From NCBI RefSeq assembly GCF_024509035.1, contig NZ_JANINT010000084.1:3588-45945 (forward strand): DNA of 42,358 bases. The letters are read 5' to 3'. This stretch comes from Nocardioides sp. (lineage in GTDB: Bacteria; Actinomycetota; Actinomycetes; Propionibacteriales; Nocardioidaceae). Below the pieces are notes generated by a model, which did not search any database, was not told where the DNA came from, and saw only the letters and a list, made by a program, of their open reading frames with translations. The position numbers and the translations under genes are program-made. Of this stretch, positions 8,215-19,041 are shown one piece after another (the stretch's first letter is position 1; each line of letters begins with the position of its first letter).

Positions 8215-8220
8215 TAGGGT
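8215..8220 (+). promoter_or_regulatory. Candidate leaderless -10 box (TAGGGT)
   Basis: TANNNT hexamer ending 6 nt before the GTG at 8227, with GGGCCC between. The same hexamer and spacing precede galK at 12079. Confidence 0.5.
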
Positions 8221-8226
8221 GGGCCC

Positions 8227-8820
8227 GTGAGCGAGGCGTTCGGACACTTCAGGGTGGGGTTCGTGACCGGCGCGACCCCGGACAAGTGGGCCGGCGTCTG
8301 GCGCACCCGGTTCGCCCGCGACCCCCTCGAGCTGGTCCCGCTGGCCCAGGAGGAGCAGGAGGACCGCGTCCGCGAAGGCACCCTCGACATGGCGATCGTC
8401 CGGCTGCCGATCGACCGCGACGGGCTGCACTGCATCCCGCTGTACGACGAGCTCCAGGTGGCGGTGATGAGCACCGAGAACGTCCTCACCCTCGCGGAGG
8501 AGGTCACGACCGCCGACCTCGCCGGGGAGCAGCTGGTGCTCCCCCATCCCTCCGGCTGGACCCCCGAGGTCGAGCAGCTCGCGTGGCCGGTGATGACCGT
8601 CAAGGACGCGGTCGAGGTGGTCGCCGGCGGCACCGGCGTCGTGATCGTCCCGATGTCGATCGCCCGGCTGCACCACCGGCGGGACGTGACCTACCGCGTG
8701 GTGAGCGACCTCGAGCCCACGAAGGTCGGCCTGGCCTGGCTCATCGACAACGACGACCCGTGGGTGCAGCGTTTCATCGGCATCGTGCGCGGGCGGACGG
8801 AGCGCAGCTCGCGGGGGTGA
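8227..8820 (+). CDS. LysR-type substrate-binding domain protein lacking the HTH
   Basis: A 197-residue protein that matches only the effector-binding half of LysR-type regulators. It starts directly at the FRVGFVTGATPDKW strand, which is normally the first strand after the linker helix. Other family features are LDMAIVRLPI near residue 53, VMTVKDAVEVVAGGTGVVIVP near 122 and a C-terminal WLIDNDDPWVQRFIGIVRG. The usual N-terminal winged helix of about 65 residues is absent, and the upstream DNA encodes the divergent small gene instead. It cannot bind DNA in the normal LysR way. It may bind a small molecule, modulate another regulator, or be a remnant. Leaderless GTG start. Confidence 0.82.
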   Translation: MSEAFGHFRVGFVTGATPDKWAGVWRTRFARDPLELVPLAQEEQEDRVREGTLDMAIVRLPIDRDGLHCIPLYDELQVAVMSTENVLTLAEEVTTADLAGEQLVLPHPSGWTPEVEQLAWPVMTVKDAVEVVAGGTGVVIVPMSIARLHHRRDVTYRVVSDLEPTKVGLAWLIDNDDPWVQRFIGIVRGRTERSSRG

Positions 8821-8866
8821 GCGTCCTCACGGTTTCTCCGGACCCGCCACGCGGTAGTGGTCACTG

Positions 8867-10597
8867 ATGAGCACCGACCAGCAATCCCCTGCCACCCACC
8901 GGGCTGCGGACGCCCTGAGCTCCCCCGCGGCCGACGTCGTACCGCACCCCGCCCTGGACACCGCCGTCGAGGAGCGACGCCCGAACGGCACGGGTGTGGA
9001 CCGCGTCGTGTTCGGCGTGACGGCCGCCGCGGCGGTCGCCTTCCTGGTCTGGGGTTTCGTGAGCACCTCCTCGCTGGCCTTGGCGTCCTCGGAGGCGCTC
9101 GGGTGGACGATGACCAACACCGGGTGGCTGTTCGTCCTCACCGCCAGCGGGTTCGTCGTCTTCGTGCTCTGGCTGGCGCTGAGCCGCTTCGGCAACATCC
9201 CGTTGGGCCGTGACGACGAGGAGCCGGAGTTCCGGACCATCTCCTGGGTGGCCATGATGTTCAGCGCCGGGATGGGGATCGGGCTGATGTTCTACGGCGT
9301 GAGCGAGCCGCTCACCCACGTCGTCACACCGCCGCCCGGCACGGGCGCCGAGGGCAACCCGGCAGCCGTCCAGCACGCGATGGCGACGACGCTGTTCCAT
9401 TGGACGCTGCACCCGTGGGCGATCTACGCGGTGGTGGGGCTCGCGATCGCGTACGGTGTCTACCGAAAGGGGCGCGTCCAGCTCATCTCCGCGGCCTTCG
9501 AGCCGCTGCTCGGGCGGCGCGCCCACGGCGGCTGGGGACGCGTGATCGACATGCTCGCGATCTTCGCGACCCTGTTCGGGTCGGCGGCCTCCTTGGGCCT
9601 GGGTGCGCTGCAGATCCGCAGTGGCCTGCAGATCGTGACCGGGATCGGGAGCGTCGGCAACGCCGTGCTGGTCCTGATCATCTCGGTGCTCACCGCCGCG
9701 TTCGTGCTCTCTGCGGTGTCCGGGGTGGCCAAGGGCATCCAGTGGCTCTCGAACATCAACATGGTGCTGGCCCTGGCCCTGGCACTGTTCGTGTTCGTCC
9801 TCGGCCCGACGGTGTTCATCCTCGACCTGGTGCCGACCGCGCTCGGCAGCTACGTGCAGGACCTCGCGATGATGTCGGCGCGGACCGGCGCCGAGGGCAC
9901 CGACACGAGCGAGTGGCTCCAGTCGTGGACGGTCTTCTACTGGGCCTGGTGGCTGTCGTGGACACCGTTCGTGGGCATGTTCATCGCCCGCATCTCGCGC
10001 GGTCGGACGATCCGTCAGTTCGTCAGCGGGGTGCTGCTCGTCCCGAGCCTGGTGACGCTCGTCTGGTTCTGCATCTTCGGCGGCGCGGCGATCGACCTGC
10101 AGCGCAGCGGCACCGACATCGCCGGCGCCGGAGCAGTCGAGGAGCAGCTCTTCACGATGCTGGAGTCCTACCCGCTCGCGACCGTGGCGAGCGTGGTCGT
10201 GATGGTGCTGGTCGCCATCTTCTTCGTCTCGGGCGCCGATGCCGCCTCCATCGTGATGGGGACGCTGTCGGAGCGGGGGACGCAGACCCCGCGACGGGCG
10301 ACCGTGGTGTTCTGGGGTGTCGCGACCGGAGCCGTTGCCGCCGTGATGCTCCTCGTGGGTGGGGACGAAGGACTCACCGGGCTGCAGACGCTGACGATCG
10401 TCGGTGCTCTGCCCTTCGTGCTGGTCATGGTGGGTCTGGCGGTGTCCCTCGTTCGAGACCTGCGCTCCGACCCGCTCATCGTCCGGCGCCGGTACGCCGA
10501 AGAGGCGGTCGAGCAGGCCGTGATCGCGGGCGTCACCGAGCACGGCGACGACTTCGTCATCGCGGTCGACCGCGACCCGCAGGCGGATCCCCAGTAG
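8867..10597 (+). CDS. BCCT-family betaine/carnitine/choline transporter
   Basis: A 576-residue secondary transporter with about twelve membrane segments. The soluble N-terminus of about 45 residues is followed by the family hallmarks: GMGIGLMFYGVSEPL near 136-150, and the Trp-rich WTVFYWAWWLSWTPFVGMF in helix 8, which lines the trimethylammonium-binding site. The segment RISRGRTIRQFVSG is also typical. The substrate is probably glycine betaine, choline or a related osmolyte. The short C-terminal tail contains acidic and hydrophobic residues (VEQAVIAGVTEHGDDFVIAVDRD). The ATG at 8867 has no strong ribosome site; TAGTGG ends 6 nt upstream. It is convergent with guaB1 across 2 bp. Confidence 0.92.
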   Translation: MSTDQQSPATHRAADALSSPAADVVPHPALDTAVEERRPNGTGVDRVVFGVTAAAAVAFLVWGFVSTSSLALASSEALGWTMTNTGWLFVLTASGFVVFVLWLALSRFGNIPLGRDDEEPEFRTISWVAMMFSAGMGIGLMFYGVSEPLTHVVTPPPGTGAEGNPAAVQHAMATTLFHWTLHPWAIYAVVGLAIAYGVYRKGRVQLISAAFEPLLGRRAHGGWGRVIDMLAIFATLFGSAASLGLGALQIRSGLQIVTGIGSVGNAVLVLIISVLTAAFVLSAVSGVAKGIQWLSNINMVLALALALFVFVLGPTVFILDLVPTALGSYVQDLAMMSARTGAEGTDTSEWLQSWTVFYWAWWLSWTPFVGMFIARISRGRTIRQFVSGVLLVPSLVTLVWFCIFGGAAIDLQRSGTDIAGAGAVEEQLFTMLESYPLATVASVVVMVLVAIFFVSGADAASIVMGTLSERGTQTPRRATVVFWGVATGAVAAVMLLVGGDEGLTGLQTLTIVGALPFVLVMVGLAVSLVRDLRSDPLIVRRRYAEEAVEQAVIAGVTEHGDDFVIAVDRDPQADPQ

Positions 10598-10599
10598 CC

Positions 10600-13261
<2,662 letters not shown>

Positions 13262-13263
<2 letters not shown>

Positions 13264-13272
13264 ATCTCTGTC
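13262..13272. repeat. Shared left border of repeat copy 2, including the galK stop
   Basis: GAATCTCTGTC directly precedes the left arm of copy 2; with the galK stop it reads CTGAATCTCTGTC. The same 13-base string, including the TGA stop, precedes copy 5 after the gene ending at 42294. It also pairs with the first part of the core of copy 2 (GCAGAGATT), giving a second nested dyad centred on the left arm. Confidence 0.75.
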
Positions 13273-13327
13273 GTTTGGTCACCAACGGCAGAGATTTCGC
13301 CCCGGGACATGTCGTTGGTGACCAAAC
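13273..13327. repeat. 55-bp inverted-repeat element, copy 2
   Basis: Arms at 13273-13287 and 13313-13327 are identical in sequence to copy 1. The 25-bp core begins GCAGAGATTTCGCCCCGGG and ends ACATGT. It lies in the convergent gap between galK and the DUF2252 gene. Copy 3 starts exactly 110 bp (two element lengths) downstream. Confidence 0.95.
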
Positions 13328-13382
13328 CGCAACGGTCGCGCCCTGTCCGCCCGCCTCGGCGACCGGCCGGCTGATGCATGTC

Positions 13383-13437
13383 GTTTGGTCACCAACGGCA
13401 GAGATCGAGCCCCGGCGCATGTCGTTGGTGACCAAAC
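13383..13437. repeat. 55-bp inverted-repeat element, copy 3
   Basis: Arms at 13383-13397 and 13423-13437. The core begins GCAGAGATCGAGCCCCGG and ends GCATGT, so it has the same orientation as copy 2. GCATGTC also directly precedes the left arm, repeating the end of the core. The spacer between copies 2 and 3 (13328-13382) is 55 bp and has no arm sequence. Confidence 0.95.
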
Positions 13438-13471
13438 GGCGAGCCACCCGAGCCACCCGAGCCGGCGGACC

Positions 13472-14788
13472 TCAGGTGGCGGACACCCCGATCCGGCCCT
13501 GGCGGAACGCAGCGACGAACAGGGCGTGGTCCTCGCGGACCCGGTCGGCGTAGGACAGGGCGAAGTCGGTGACCCAGGCGATCAGCTCCTTGCGGCGGCC
13601 ATCGAGCACACCGGCGATCGCCTCCTCGACCTGGAAGTCGACGAGGTCCTGGTCGCTGTCCTCGTCGGAGGCGCAGTGGATCTTGGCGGTCGCCCGGCCG
13701 AGGAGGTCGACGACGCTCTTGACCTGGTCGGGCTCGGTGAGCCCGGACCAGTCGAGGTCGACCTCGTAGGGCGAGAGCTCGGACACGACGTACCCGACCC
13801 CGTCCAGGTCGGTGTATCCGAGCAGCGGGTCGGTGTGGGCCTGCAGCGCCCGCTGGCTGACGACCGTGCGGTGCCCCTCGTGCTCGAAGTACCGCTCGAC
13901 GTCGGCCGAGTTCACGAACCGGCTCACCGCCGGGACGTTCGCCTGCTTCATCGACAGCACGACGTCGTTGTCGAGCGCCTGGCTGTAGCCCTCGACGAGC
14001 AGGTTGTACGCCGGCAGCCCGGCGCTGCCGATGCCGAAGCCGGACTTCCCGACGACGTCACGCAGGTCGTAGAACAGCGACCGGTCGAACCGCTTGTCCT
14101 CGGGGATCGAGTCGAGGTAGCGCTCGAACGCCGCGACGACCTTCGAGCGCTCCCGGCGTCCGAGCCGGCGCACCGAGCCGTCCTCCCGCAGGCCCCGGGT
14201 GCCGTCGGTCACCACCGTGAGCCGGTCCAACAGGTCGGCCCGCCGCCGCAGCCGCGCATCGACCAGGGCGTCGCGGATCGGCCCCTCGGTGTTGTCCAGG
14301 TGCAGCGCGAAGTCGTCGTCGTCCTCGCTGCGCCGGTAGGCGTCGACCTGAGCGAGGTAGGAGCGCAGGTACCGGCCGACGAGGCGGCGTACGTCGTCCT
14401 CGGGCAGCGCCTTCTGCCAGCCGACCAGTGCGAGGGACGCGGCGAAGCGCTGCAGGTCCCAGGTGAAGCGCCCGAGGTAGGCCTCGTCGAAATCGTTGAC
14501 GTCGAAGACCAGCCGACCGTCGGAGTTGAGATAGGTCCCGAAGTTCTCGACGTGCAGGTCGCCGTGGATCCAGATCCGGCCGCTGCGCTCGTCGGCGAAC
14601 GGATCCTCCGACGCCGTGACGTCGGCGTAGAACAGGCAGGCGGTGCCGCGGTAGAACGCGTGCGGGTCCGACGCCATCCGCCGGTACTTTCCCCGGAACG
14701 CGACGGGGTCGGCCTCCATCAGCGGCGCGAACGCCTCCTCGAGGGTCGTCACGATCAGGTCGCTGCGGTCGTCACGGGAGTGGGCCAT
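13472..14788 (-). CDS. DUF2252 family protein
   Basis: A protein of about 438 residues of the DUF2252 family, widespread in actinobacteria and of unknown function. It carries a kinase-like signature: WIHGDLHVENFG (near residue 75) resembles the catalytic loop HGDxxxxN of aminoglycoside/choline kinases, and FDVNDFDEA resembles the metal-binding motif that follows. A phosphotransferase activity is therefore plausible but not shown. The ATG at 14788 was chosen; other in-frame ATGs at 14800 and 14821 are possible, and none has a strong ribosome site. It is divergent from the histone-H1-like gene, and the gap contains a small hairpin (CCCAG/CTGGG, 14802-14816). Confidence 0.85.
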   Translation of the reverse strand: MAHSRDDRSDLIVTTLEEAFAPLMEADPVAFRGKYRRMASDPHAFYRGTACLFYADVTASEDPFADERSGRIWIHGDLHVENFGTYLNSDGRLVFDVNDFDEAYLGRFTWDLQRFAASLALVGWQKALPEDDVRRLVGRYLRSYLAQVDAYRRSEDDDDFALHLDNTEGPIRDALVDARLRRRADLLDRLTVVTDGTRGLREDGSVRRLGRRERSKVVAAFERYLDSIPEDKRFDRSLFYDLRDVVGKSGFGIGSAGLPAYNLLVEGYSQALDNDVVLSMKQANVPAVSRFVNSADVERYFEHEGHRTVVSQRALQAHTDPLLGYTDLDGVGYVVSELSPYEVDLDWSGLTEPDQVKSVVDLLGRATAKIHCASDEDSDQDLVDFQVEEAIAGVLDGRRKELIAWVTDFALSYADRVREDHALFVAAFRQGRIGVSAT

Positions 14789-14868
14789 GCCACGCAGCAT
14801 GCCCAGACGGACTGGGTACATGCTTGGGACCAAGGCACGACCGACCTCCATCGATCGAAGGGACCACC

Positions 14869-15600
14869 GTGGCCAGGAAAAGCCCGCTCAGCAAGCTCCA
14901 GGAATCCGTCGTCGGCACTGTGAAGGGAGCGATCACGCATCCCGTCGAGTCGGCCGAGAGGGCCGTCGAGCAGGCCAAGGGCACGATCTCCCTCGGCAAG
15001 CTGGTCGCGGGGCAGGTCACCAAGACCGCGGCCGGCGCCGTCACGAGCCGCCTGGGCAACCGCGGCGGTACGCCGTCCGCGCCGGTGCGGCCCAGCGACG
15101 AGCCTCTCCGCGCGGTGCCCGACGCGCCCAGCGAGCCGACCGCGTCCACCGCGCCGCCCGCGGCTCCCGCGCCCGCACCGGCGAAGCGGACCCCCGCCAA
15201 GACCCCCGCCAAGACCCCCGCCAAGGCCCCCGCCAAGAAGGCCACGGCGAAGAAGAGCACGCCCACCCCGACCAAGCCTCCGGTGACCGACGTCGCCACC
15301 GAGCTCGTGAAGGAGCAGGCCGCCCAGCAGCCGACGCCCGAGCCGACCACCGCGCCGACGACGTCGATCGACGCCGCCGCCGACGCCACCCACGTCGACG
15401 CGACCCCGGCCGACGTCGCCAAGAAGGCCACGGCGCGCCAGCCTGCCGTGAAGGCGGCCGCGACGAAGTCTCCTGCGAAGAAGTCCACGGCGAAGAAGTC
15501 CACGGCGAAGAAGACCGCCGCCAAGACGCCCGCGAGCTCGCCGGGCGCCAAGCTCCCGGTCAAGAAGGCCGCGCCGGCGGTCGAGGGCGACCAGGGCTGA
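14869..15600 (+). CDS. Lys/Ala/Pro-rich histone-H1-like protein
   Basis: A 243-residue protein with a basic, low-complexity C-terminal half. Residues 1-63 form a possible amphipathic helical region (KSPLSKLQESVVGTVKGAI and later AGQVTKTAAGAVTSRLG) with no recognisable fold. From about 100 onward it is dominated by PAK, KKA and KKSTAKK repeats like those of eukaryotic H1 tails and of the C-terminal tails of mycobacterial HupB. There is no HU domain. DNA or RNA binding is inferred from composition only. GTG at 14869 has the well-placed ribosome site GAAGGGA. The gene ends before a strong hairpin. It may be a nucleoid-associated or stress protein. Confidence 0.75.
   Translation: MARKSPLSKLQESVVGTVKGAITHPVESAERAVEQAKGTISLGKLVAGQVTKTAAGAVTSRLGNRGGTPSAPVRPSDEPLRAVPDAPSEPTASTAPPAAPAPAPAKRTPAKTPAKTPAKAPAKKATAKKSTPTPTKPPVTDVATELVKEQAAQQPTPEPTTAPTTSIDAAADATHVDATPADVAKKATARQPAVKAAATKSPAKKSTAKKSTAKKTAAKTPASSPGAKLPVKKAAPAVEGDQG
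15190..15237. repeat. 12-bp tandem repeat within the H1-like gene
   Basis: Four copies of (A/G)CCCCCGCCAAG in frame, encoding TPAK, TPAK, TPAK and APAK. A second array of two 15-bp units (AAGAAGTCCACGGCG) lies at 15478-15507. Such arrays can change in length by slippage. Confidence 0.9.
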
Positions 15601-15628
15601 GCAGGCCCACCACGCGCTCACAGCACCA

Positions 15629-15666
15629 AGGGCGCCGTCGGGGTCGGAAGACCACGACGGCGCCCT
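15629..15666. terminator. Strong bidirectional hairpin terminator candidate
   Basis: AGGGCGCCGTCG (15629-15640) pairs perfectly with CGACGGCGCCCT (15655-15666). Inside it GGTC and GACC pair and close a GGAA tetraloop of the GNRA class. There is no T tract on either side. It lies between the convergent H1-like gene and the acyl-CoA dehydrogenase pair, so it probably ends both transcripts or protects their 3' ends. Confidence 0.75.
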
Positions 15667-15716
15667 GTCGCTGTGCTGCCGACGCTGTGCTGCCGACGTG
15701 CGCTACGCCAGCACGC

Positions 15717-16934
15717 CTACTTCAGCTCGCCGCTCGTCAGGCCGAGCACCCGGCGGGCCACGATCAGCTGCTGGATCTGCTGGGTGCCCTCGAAGATGTC
15801 GAGGATCTTGGAGTCGCGCGCCCACTTCTCCAGCAGCTCGGACTCGCTGAACCCGAGGGTGCCGGCCAGCTCGACGCACGACAGCGTGATGTCGGTGCCC
15901 GCCCGGCCCGCCTTCGCCTTGGCCATCGAGGCCTCGAGCGAGTTCGGCTGACGGTTGTCGGCCATCCACGCCGCCTGCAGCATCAACAGGTGCGCGGCCT
16001 CCCAGTCGGCCTCGAGCTGGAGGAACTTCGCGGCGGCCGCCGACTGCGTCAACGCCGGACGGTCGTAGTCGACCACGACGCCGGCCTGCTCGAGCAGCTC
16101 GCGAGTGAGGTCGAGGGCGGCCTTGGCGCACCCCACGGCCATCGAGGCCACGAGCGGTCGAGTGTTGTCGAAGGTCGCCATCGCGCCGGCGAAGCCCTGC
16201 TTGGTGTCGATCTCCGGCGAGCCCAGCAGGTTCTCCTTCGGCACCCGGCAGTCGTCGAAGATGATGGTCGCGGTGTCGGAGGCCTTGATGCCGAGCTTGT
16301 GCTCGAGCCGCTCCACCCGCATGCCGGGCGTGCCCTTGGGCACCACGAACGACTTGATCGCCGCCCGCCCGAGCTCGCGGTCGAGCGTCGCCCACACCAC
16401 GACGGCGTCGGCACGCTCCCCGGAGGTGACGAAGATCTTCTCGCCGTTGAGGACGTACTCGTCGCCGTCGAGCACGGCGGTCGTCTTGATGTTCGCCGAG
16501 TCCGACCCGGTGCCGGGCTCGGTGATCGCCATCGCCGCCCAGACGCCGTCGAAGCGGGCGAGCTGCTCCTCGTTGGCCACCGACGCGATCGCGGAGTTGC
16601 CGAGGCCCTGACGCGGCATCGACAGCAGCAGGCCGACGTCGCCCCAGCACATCTCGGCGATCGACATCACCGAGGCCAGGTTGGAGCCGTTCTTCACCGT
16701 GCCGGCATCCGTCGGGGACTCCTCACGGCGGACGCCGGCCGCACCGGCACCCTCGGCCGCACCGGACTCGGAGAGCCCGTCGATCATCGCGGCCAGCATG
16801 TCGAGCTCCTTGGGGTACTCGTGCTCCCCCTTGTCGTACTTCCGCGAGATCGGCCGCAGCATGTTCATCGCGACCTGGTGGGCCTGGCCCACGAGAGGCC
16901 GGAACTTCTTGGGATCGTCCAGGTTGATCGCCAT
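15717..16934 (-). CDS. Acyl-CoA dehydrogenase, FadE23-like
   Basis: A 405-residue flavoprotein of the acyl-CoA dehydrogenase family, oxidising acyl-CoA to the 2-enoyl-CoA. Family motifs include AITEPGTGSD (FAD and substrate binding, near residue 147) and, near the end, DSKILDIFEGTQQIQQLIVARRVLG. The start MAINLDDPKKFRP and the gene order match mycobacterial FadE23, which follows FadE24. Its ATG overlaps the TGA of the upstream dehydrogenase by one base (TGATG), so the two are translationally coupled and probably form a hetero-oligomer, as do several actinobacterial FadE pairs. The substrate is unknown. Confidence 0.88.
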   Translation of the reverse strand: MAINLDDPKKFRPLVGQAHQVAMNMLRPISRKYDKGEHEYPKELDMLAAMIDGLSESGAAEGAGAAGVRREESPTDAGTVKNGSNLASVMSIAEMCWGDVGLLLSMPRQGLGNSAIASVANEEQLARFDGVWAAMAITEPGTGSDSANIKTTAVLDGDEYVLNGEKIFVTSGERADAVVVWATLDRELGRAAIKSFVVPKGTPGMRVERLEHKLGIKASDTATIIFDDCRVPKENLLGSPEIDTKQGFAGAMATFDNTRPLVASMAVGCAKAALDLTRELLEQAGVVVDYDRPALTQSAAAAKFLQLEADWEAAHLLMLQAAWMADNRQPNSLEASMAKAKAGRAGTDITLSCVELAGTLGFSESELLEKWARDSKILDIFEGTQQIQQLIVARRVLGLTSGELK

Positions 16935-18310
16935 CAGATCAGCACCGCACCTTCCATCACGCCGACGGCCCGGAGGTCGCGGTACCACCGCTCCACCGGG
17001 TGCTCCTTCACGTACCCGTGGCCGCCGAGCAGCTGGACGCCGTCGAGACCGATCTGCATGCCCTTCTCGGCACACAGCCGCCGCGCGAGGCCGACCTCAC
17101 GAGCGAACTCCTTGCCCGCGGCGGCGCGCGCCGCGGCCTTCCACGTCAGCAGCCGCATCGCCTGCAGCTCGATCGCGATGTTGGCGACCATGAACGCCAC
17201 GGACTGGCGGTGGGCGATCGGCTCACCGAACGCCTCGCGCTCCTTGACGTACGGCGTCACGTAGTCGAGCACCGCCTGTCCGGTGCCCACGGCGAGCGCA
17301 CACCAGGCCAGGCGGGAGAGGCGCACGCACTCGGCGTACGTCGTGCCGTCGGTCGCGCCGAGCACCGCGTCGGCCGGGACCGAGACGTCGGTGAGGACCA
17401 GCCGGGTCAGGCCAGCCGCCCGCACGCCCATGCCGGGGTCGGCGACCACCTCGAGCCCGGGCGTGCTCGACTCGACGAGCACCAGCACCGGCGCACCGTC
17501 GAGCTGCGCGCCGACGACGAACAGCTCGGCCTCGGCGCCGCGCACGACAGCCGACTTCACGCCGTTGAGGACCAGACGGTCACCGTCGCGCACGGCCGTC
17601 GTCGCCGGGGCCAGCGGGTCGAAGAGCACGCTCGGCTCGCCGAGCGCAAGCGCCGCCGCCGGCACCGACGCGTCGCCGGAGGGCTCGGTGAACGCCGGCA
17701 GGTAGGTCTGCTGCTGCTCCTCGGTGCCCCAGAGGCCGATCGCGGTGGCGACCGATCCGGGTGCGAGGGAGGCGACCGCGAGGCCCATGTCGCCGCGCGC
17801 GAGTGCCTCGGCGACCAGGGCACCGGCGACCGCCGAGCGCTCCTCGGAGATACCGCCCAGCTCCTCGGGCAGACCCAGGATCGGCAGGCCGACCTCCAGT
17901 CCCGCCGCGAGCACCTCCGCGGGGGCCGCGCACGCCTCATCGGCCTCGGCGGCCGCGGGGCGGAGCACCTCGGTGGCGAGCTCGGTGACGACGTCGACGA
18001 GCATCTGCTCGTCCTCGGTCGGCGTGAGGTCGAAGACGCCGGTGCGCGGCGCACTGGTCGGGCGCGCGCCGGCGCTGCCGCCGCGCCCGGCGCGGGCGAA
18101 CTGGCGACTCGCGGTCGTGGCGGTCTTGAACCCGGCCCGGGTCACGGTGAAGACGCCCTTCTCGGTCTGCTTGCGCAGGCCGACCCGGTCGAGGACGTCG
18201 CTCTGCGCGAGCCGGCTGAGCGCGGCGACGGCGTACCCGATCGGGTCGCGCGTCTCCTTCGAGGACAACCCGTGCTTGCCGCCGGGCCTCAGGCTGTGGA
18301 TCAGGGACAT
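16934..18310 (-). CDS. Acyl-CoA dehydrogenase, FadE24-like
   Basis: A 458-residue acyl-CoA dehydrogenase-family protein. An unusual N-terminal stretch of about 75 residues (MSLIHSLRPGGKHGLSSKE onward) precedes the dehydrogenase domain, which begins near FDLTPTEDEQMLVDVV. The C-terminal half contains VGTGQAVLDYVTPYVKEREAFG and LQLLGGHGYVKEHPVERWYRD-like signatures. The usual strong FAD loop is degenerate, as expected for the less active subunit of a FadE heterocomplex; this is inferred. ATG 18310 was chosen because TACATT (18322-18317) precedes it by 6 nt and because the longer frame would cross the operator palindrome. It is the first gene of a two-gene operon. Confidence 0.85.
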   Translation of the reverse strand: MSLIHSLRPGGKHGLSSKETRDPIGYAVAALSRLAQSDVLDRVGLRKQTEKGVFTVTRAGFKTATTASRQFARAGRGGSAGARPTSAPRTGVFDLTPTEDEQMLVDVVTELATEVLRPAAAEADEACAAPAEVLAAGLEVGLPILGLPEELGGISEERSAVAGALVAEALARGDMGLAVASLAPGSVATAIGLWGTEEQQQTYLPAFTEPSGDASVPAAALALGEPSVLFDPLAPATTAVRDGDRLVLNGVKSAVVRGAEAELFVVGAQLDGAPVLVLVESSTPGLEVVADPGMGVRAAGLTRLVLTDVSVPADAVLGATDGTTYAECVRLSRLAWCALAVGTGQAVLDYVTPYVKEREAFGEPIAHRQSVAFMVANIAIELQAMRLLTWKAAARAAAGKEFAREVGLARRLCAEKGMQIGLDGVQLLGGHGYVKEHPVERWYRDLRAVGVMEGAVLI

Positions 18311-18316
18311 GGCCAC

Positions 18317-18322
18317 AATGTA
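18317..18322 (-). promoter_or_regulatory. Candidate leaderless -10 box (TACATT) of the fadE pair
   Basis: TANNNT hexamer on the minus strand, 6 nt before ATG 18310. Four of its bases overlap the 18319-18335 palindrome, so a bound regulator would occlude the promoter. Confidence 0.5.
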
Positions 18323-18335
18323 ACTCGCAGTTACA
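18319..18335. promoter_or_regulatory. Operator-like palindrome TGTAACT-CGC-AGTTACA
   Basis: A perfect 7+7 bp inverted repeat with a 3-bp centre, lying on the -10 region of the acyl-CoA dehydrogenase operon. Size and symmetry fit a TetR-family repressor of fatty-acid genes. It does not match the KstR consensus. The cognate regulator is not in the window. Confidence 0.65.
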
Positions 18336-18378
18336 CTCCGGGCTACAGGCCGCGCCGTGGGTCGGGTCACACGCTCGA

Positions 18379-18384
18379 TAGCCT
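18379..18384 (+). promoter_or_regulatory. Candidate leaderless -10 box (TAGCCT) of def
   Basis: TANNNT hexamer ending 6 nt before the ATG at 18391. The gap is C-rich and has no ribosome site. The same hexamer and spacing precede the chitosanase at 28626. Confidence 0.5.
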
Positions 18385-18390
18385 GGCCCC

Positions 18391-18987
18391 ATGCCCCCCA
18401 CGCCGGACCAGGAGTCAGCCCGCGCGCCGTACGGTCCGCTGCCGAGCGGTGGCACCGTCCGCCCGATCACCCGGTGGGGCACACCCGTGATGCACCGGCC
18501 GCAGGAGCCGGTGACGGCGTACGACGACGAGCTGCGCACGCTGGTCGCCGACATGGTCGCGACGATGTACGCCGCCGACGGCGTCGGTCTCGCGGCCTGC
18601 CAGATCGGCGTCGACCGGGCCGTCTTCGTCTTCGACTGCCCCGATGCCTCCGGTCGCCACACGGTCGGTGTCGTCTGCAACCCCGTGCTGGCCCTCCCCG
18701 AGGGGCGCGACCGGCAGCTCGAGGAGGACGAGGAGGGCTGCCTCTCCTTCCCCGGCGCGTTCGTGGAGTGCGCGCGCCCCGACCACGCCTCGGTCACCGG
18801 CACCGGGCTCGACGGCGAGCCGGTCGAGTTCGCCGGCGACGGGATGCTCGCCCGCTGCCTGCAGCACGAGACCGACCACACCCTCGGCACCGTGTTCGGC
18901 GACCGTCTCTCGACCAAGCTGCGCAAGAAGCTCCAGAAGGCCCACGACCGGCTGGCCGAGGACTACCCCGCCGACTGGCCCGCCTGA
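18391..18987 (+). CDS. def: Peptide deformylase
   Basis: A 198-residue metalloenzyme that removes the formyl group from new N-termini during translation. All three motifs are present: GVGLAACQIG (64-73), EEGCLSFPG with metal ligand Cys117, and QHETDHTLG with ligands His159 and His163 and catalytic Glu160. The N-terminus has a short Pro-rich extension. It stands alone, with no fmt or priA next to it, and is divergent from the acyl-CoA dehydrogenase operon with 80 bp between starts. A C-terminal basic stretch (KLRKKLQKAHDR) follows the catalytic core. Confidence 0.94.
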   Translation: MPPTPDQESARAPYGPLPSGGTVRPITRWGTPVMHRPQEPVTAYDDELRTLVADMVATMYAADGVGLAACQIGVDRAVFVFDCPDASGRHTVGVVCNPVLALPEGRDRQLEEDEEGCLSFPGAFVECARPDHASVTGTGLDGEPVEFAGDGMLARCLQHETDHTLGTVFGDRLSTKLRKKLQKAHDRLAEDYPADWPA

Positions 18988-19041
18988 CCGACCCGGGCTG
19001 GCCCGGCCTCGGCGTCACGGCCGGGCCGCCGGAGGCGTGCG

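Noticed and set aside
13273..13437. CRISPR array
   Set aside because: Only two units, each an inverted repeat with internal variation, with the same family scattered elsewhere and no cas genes.
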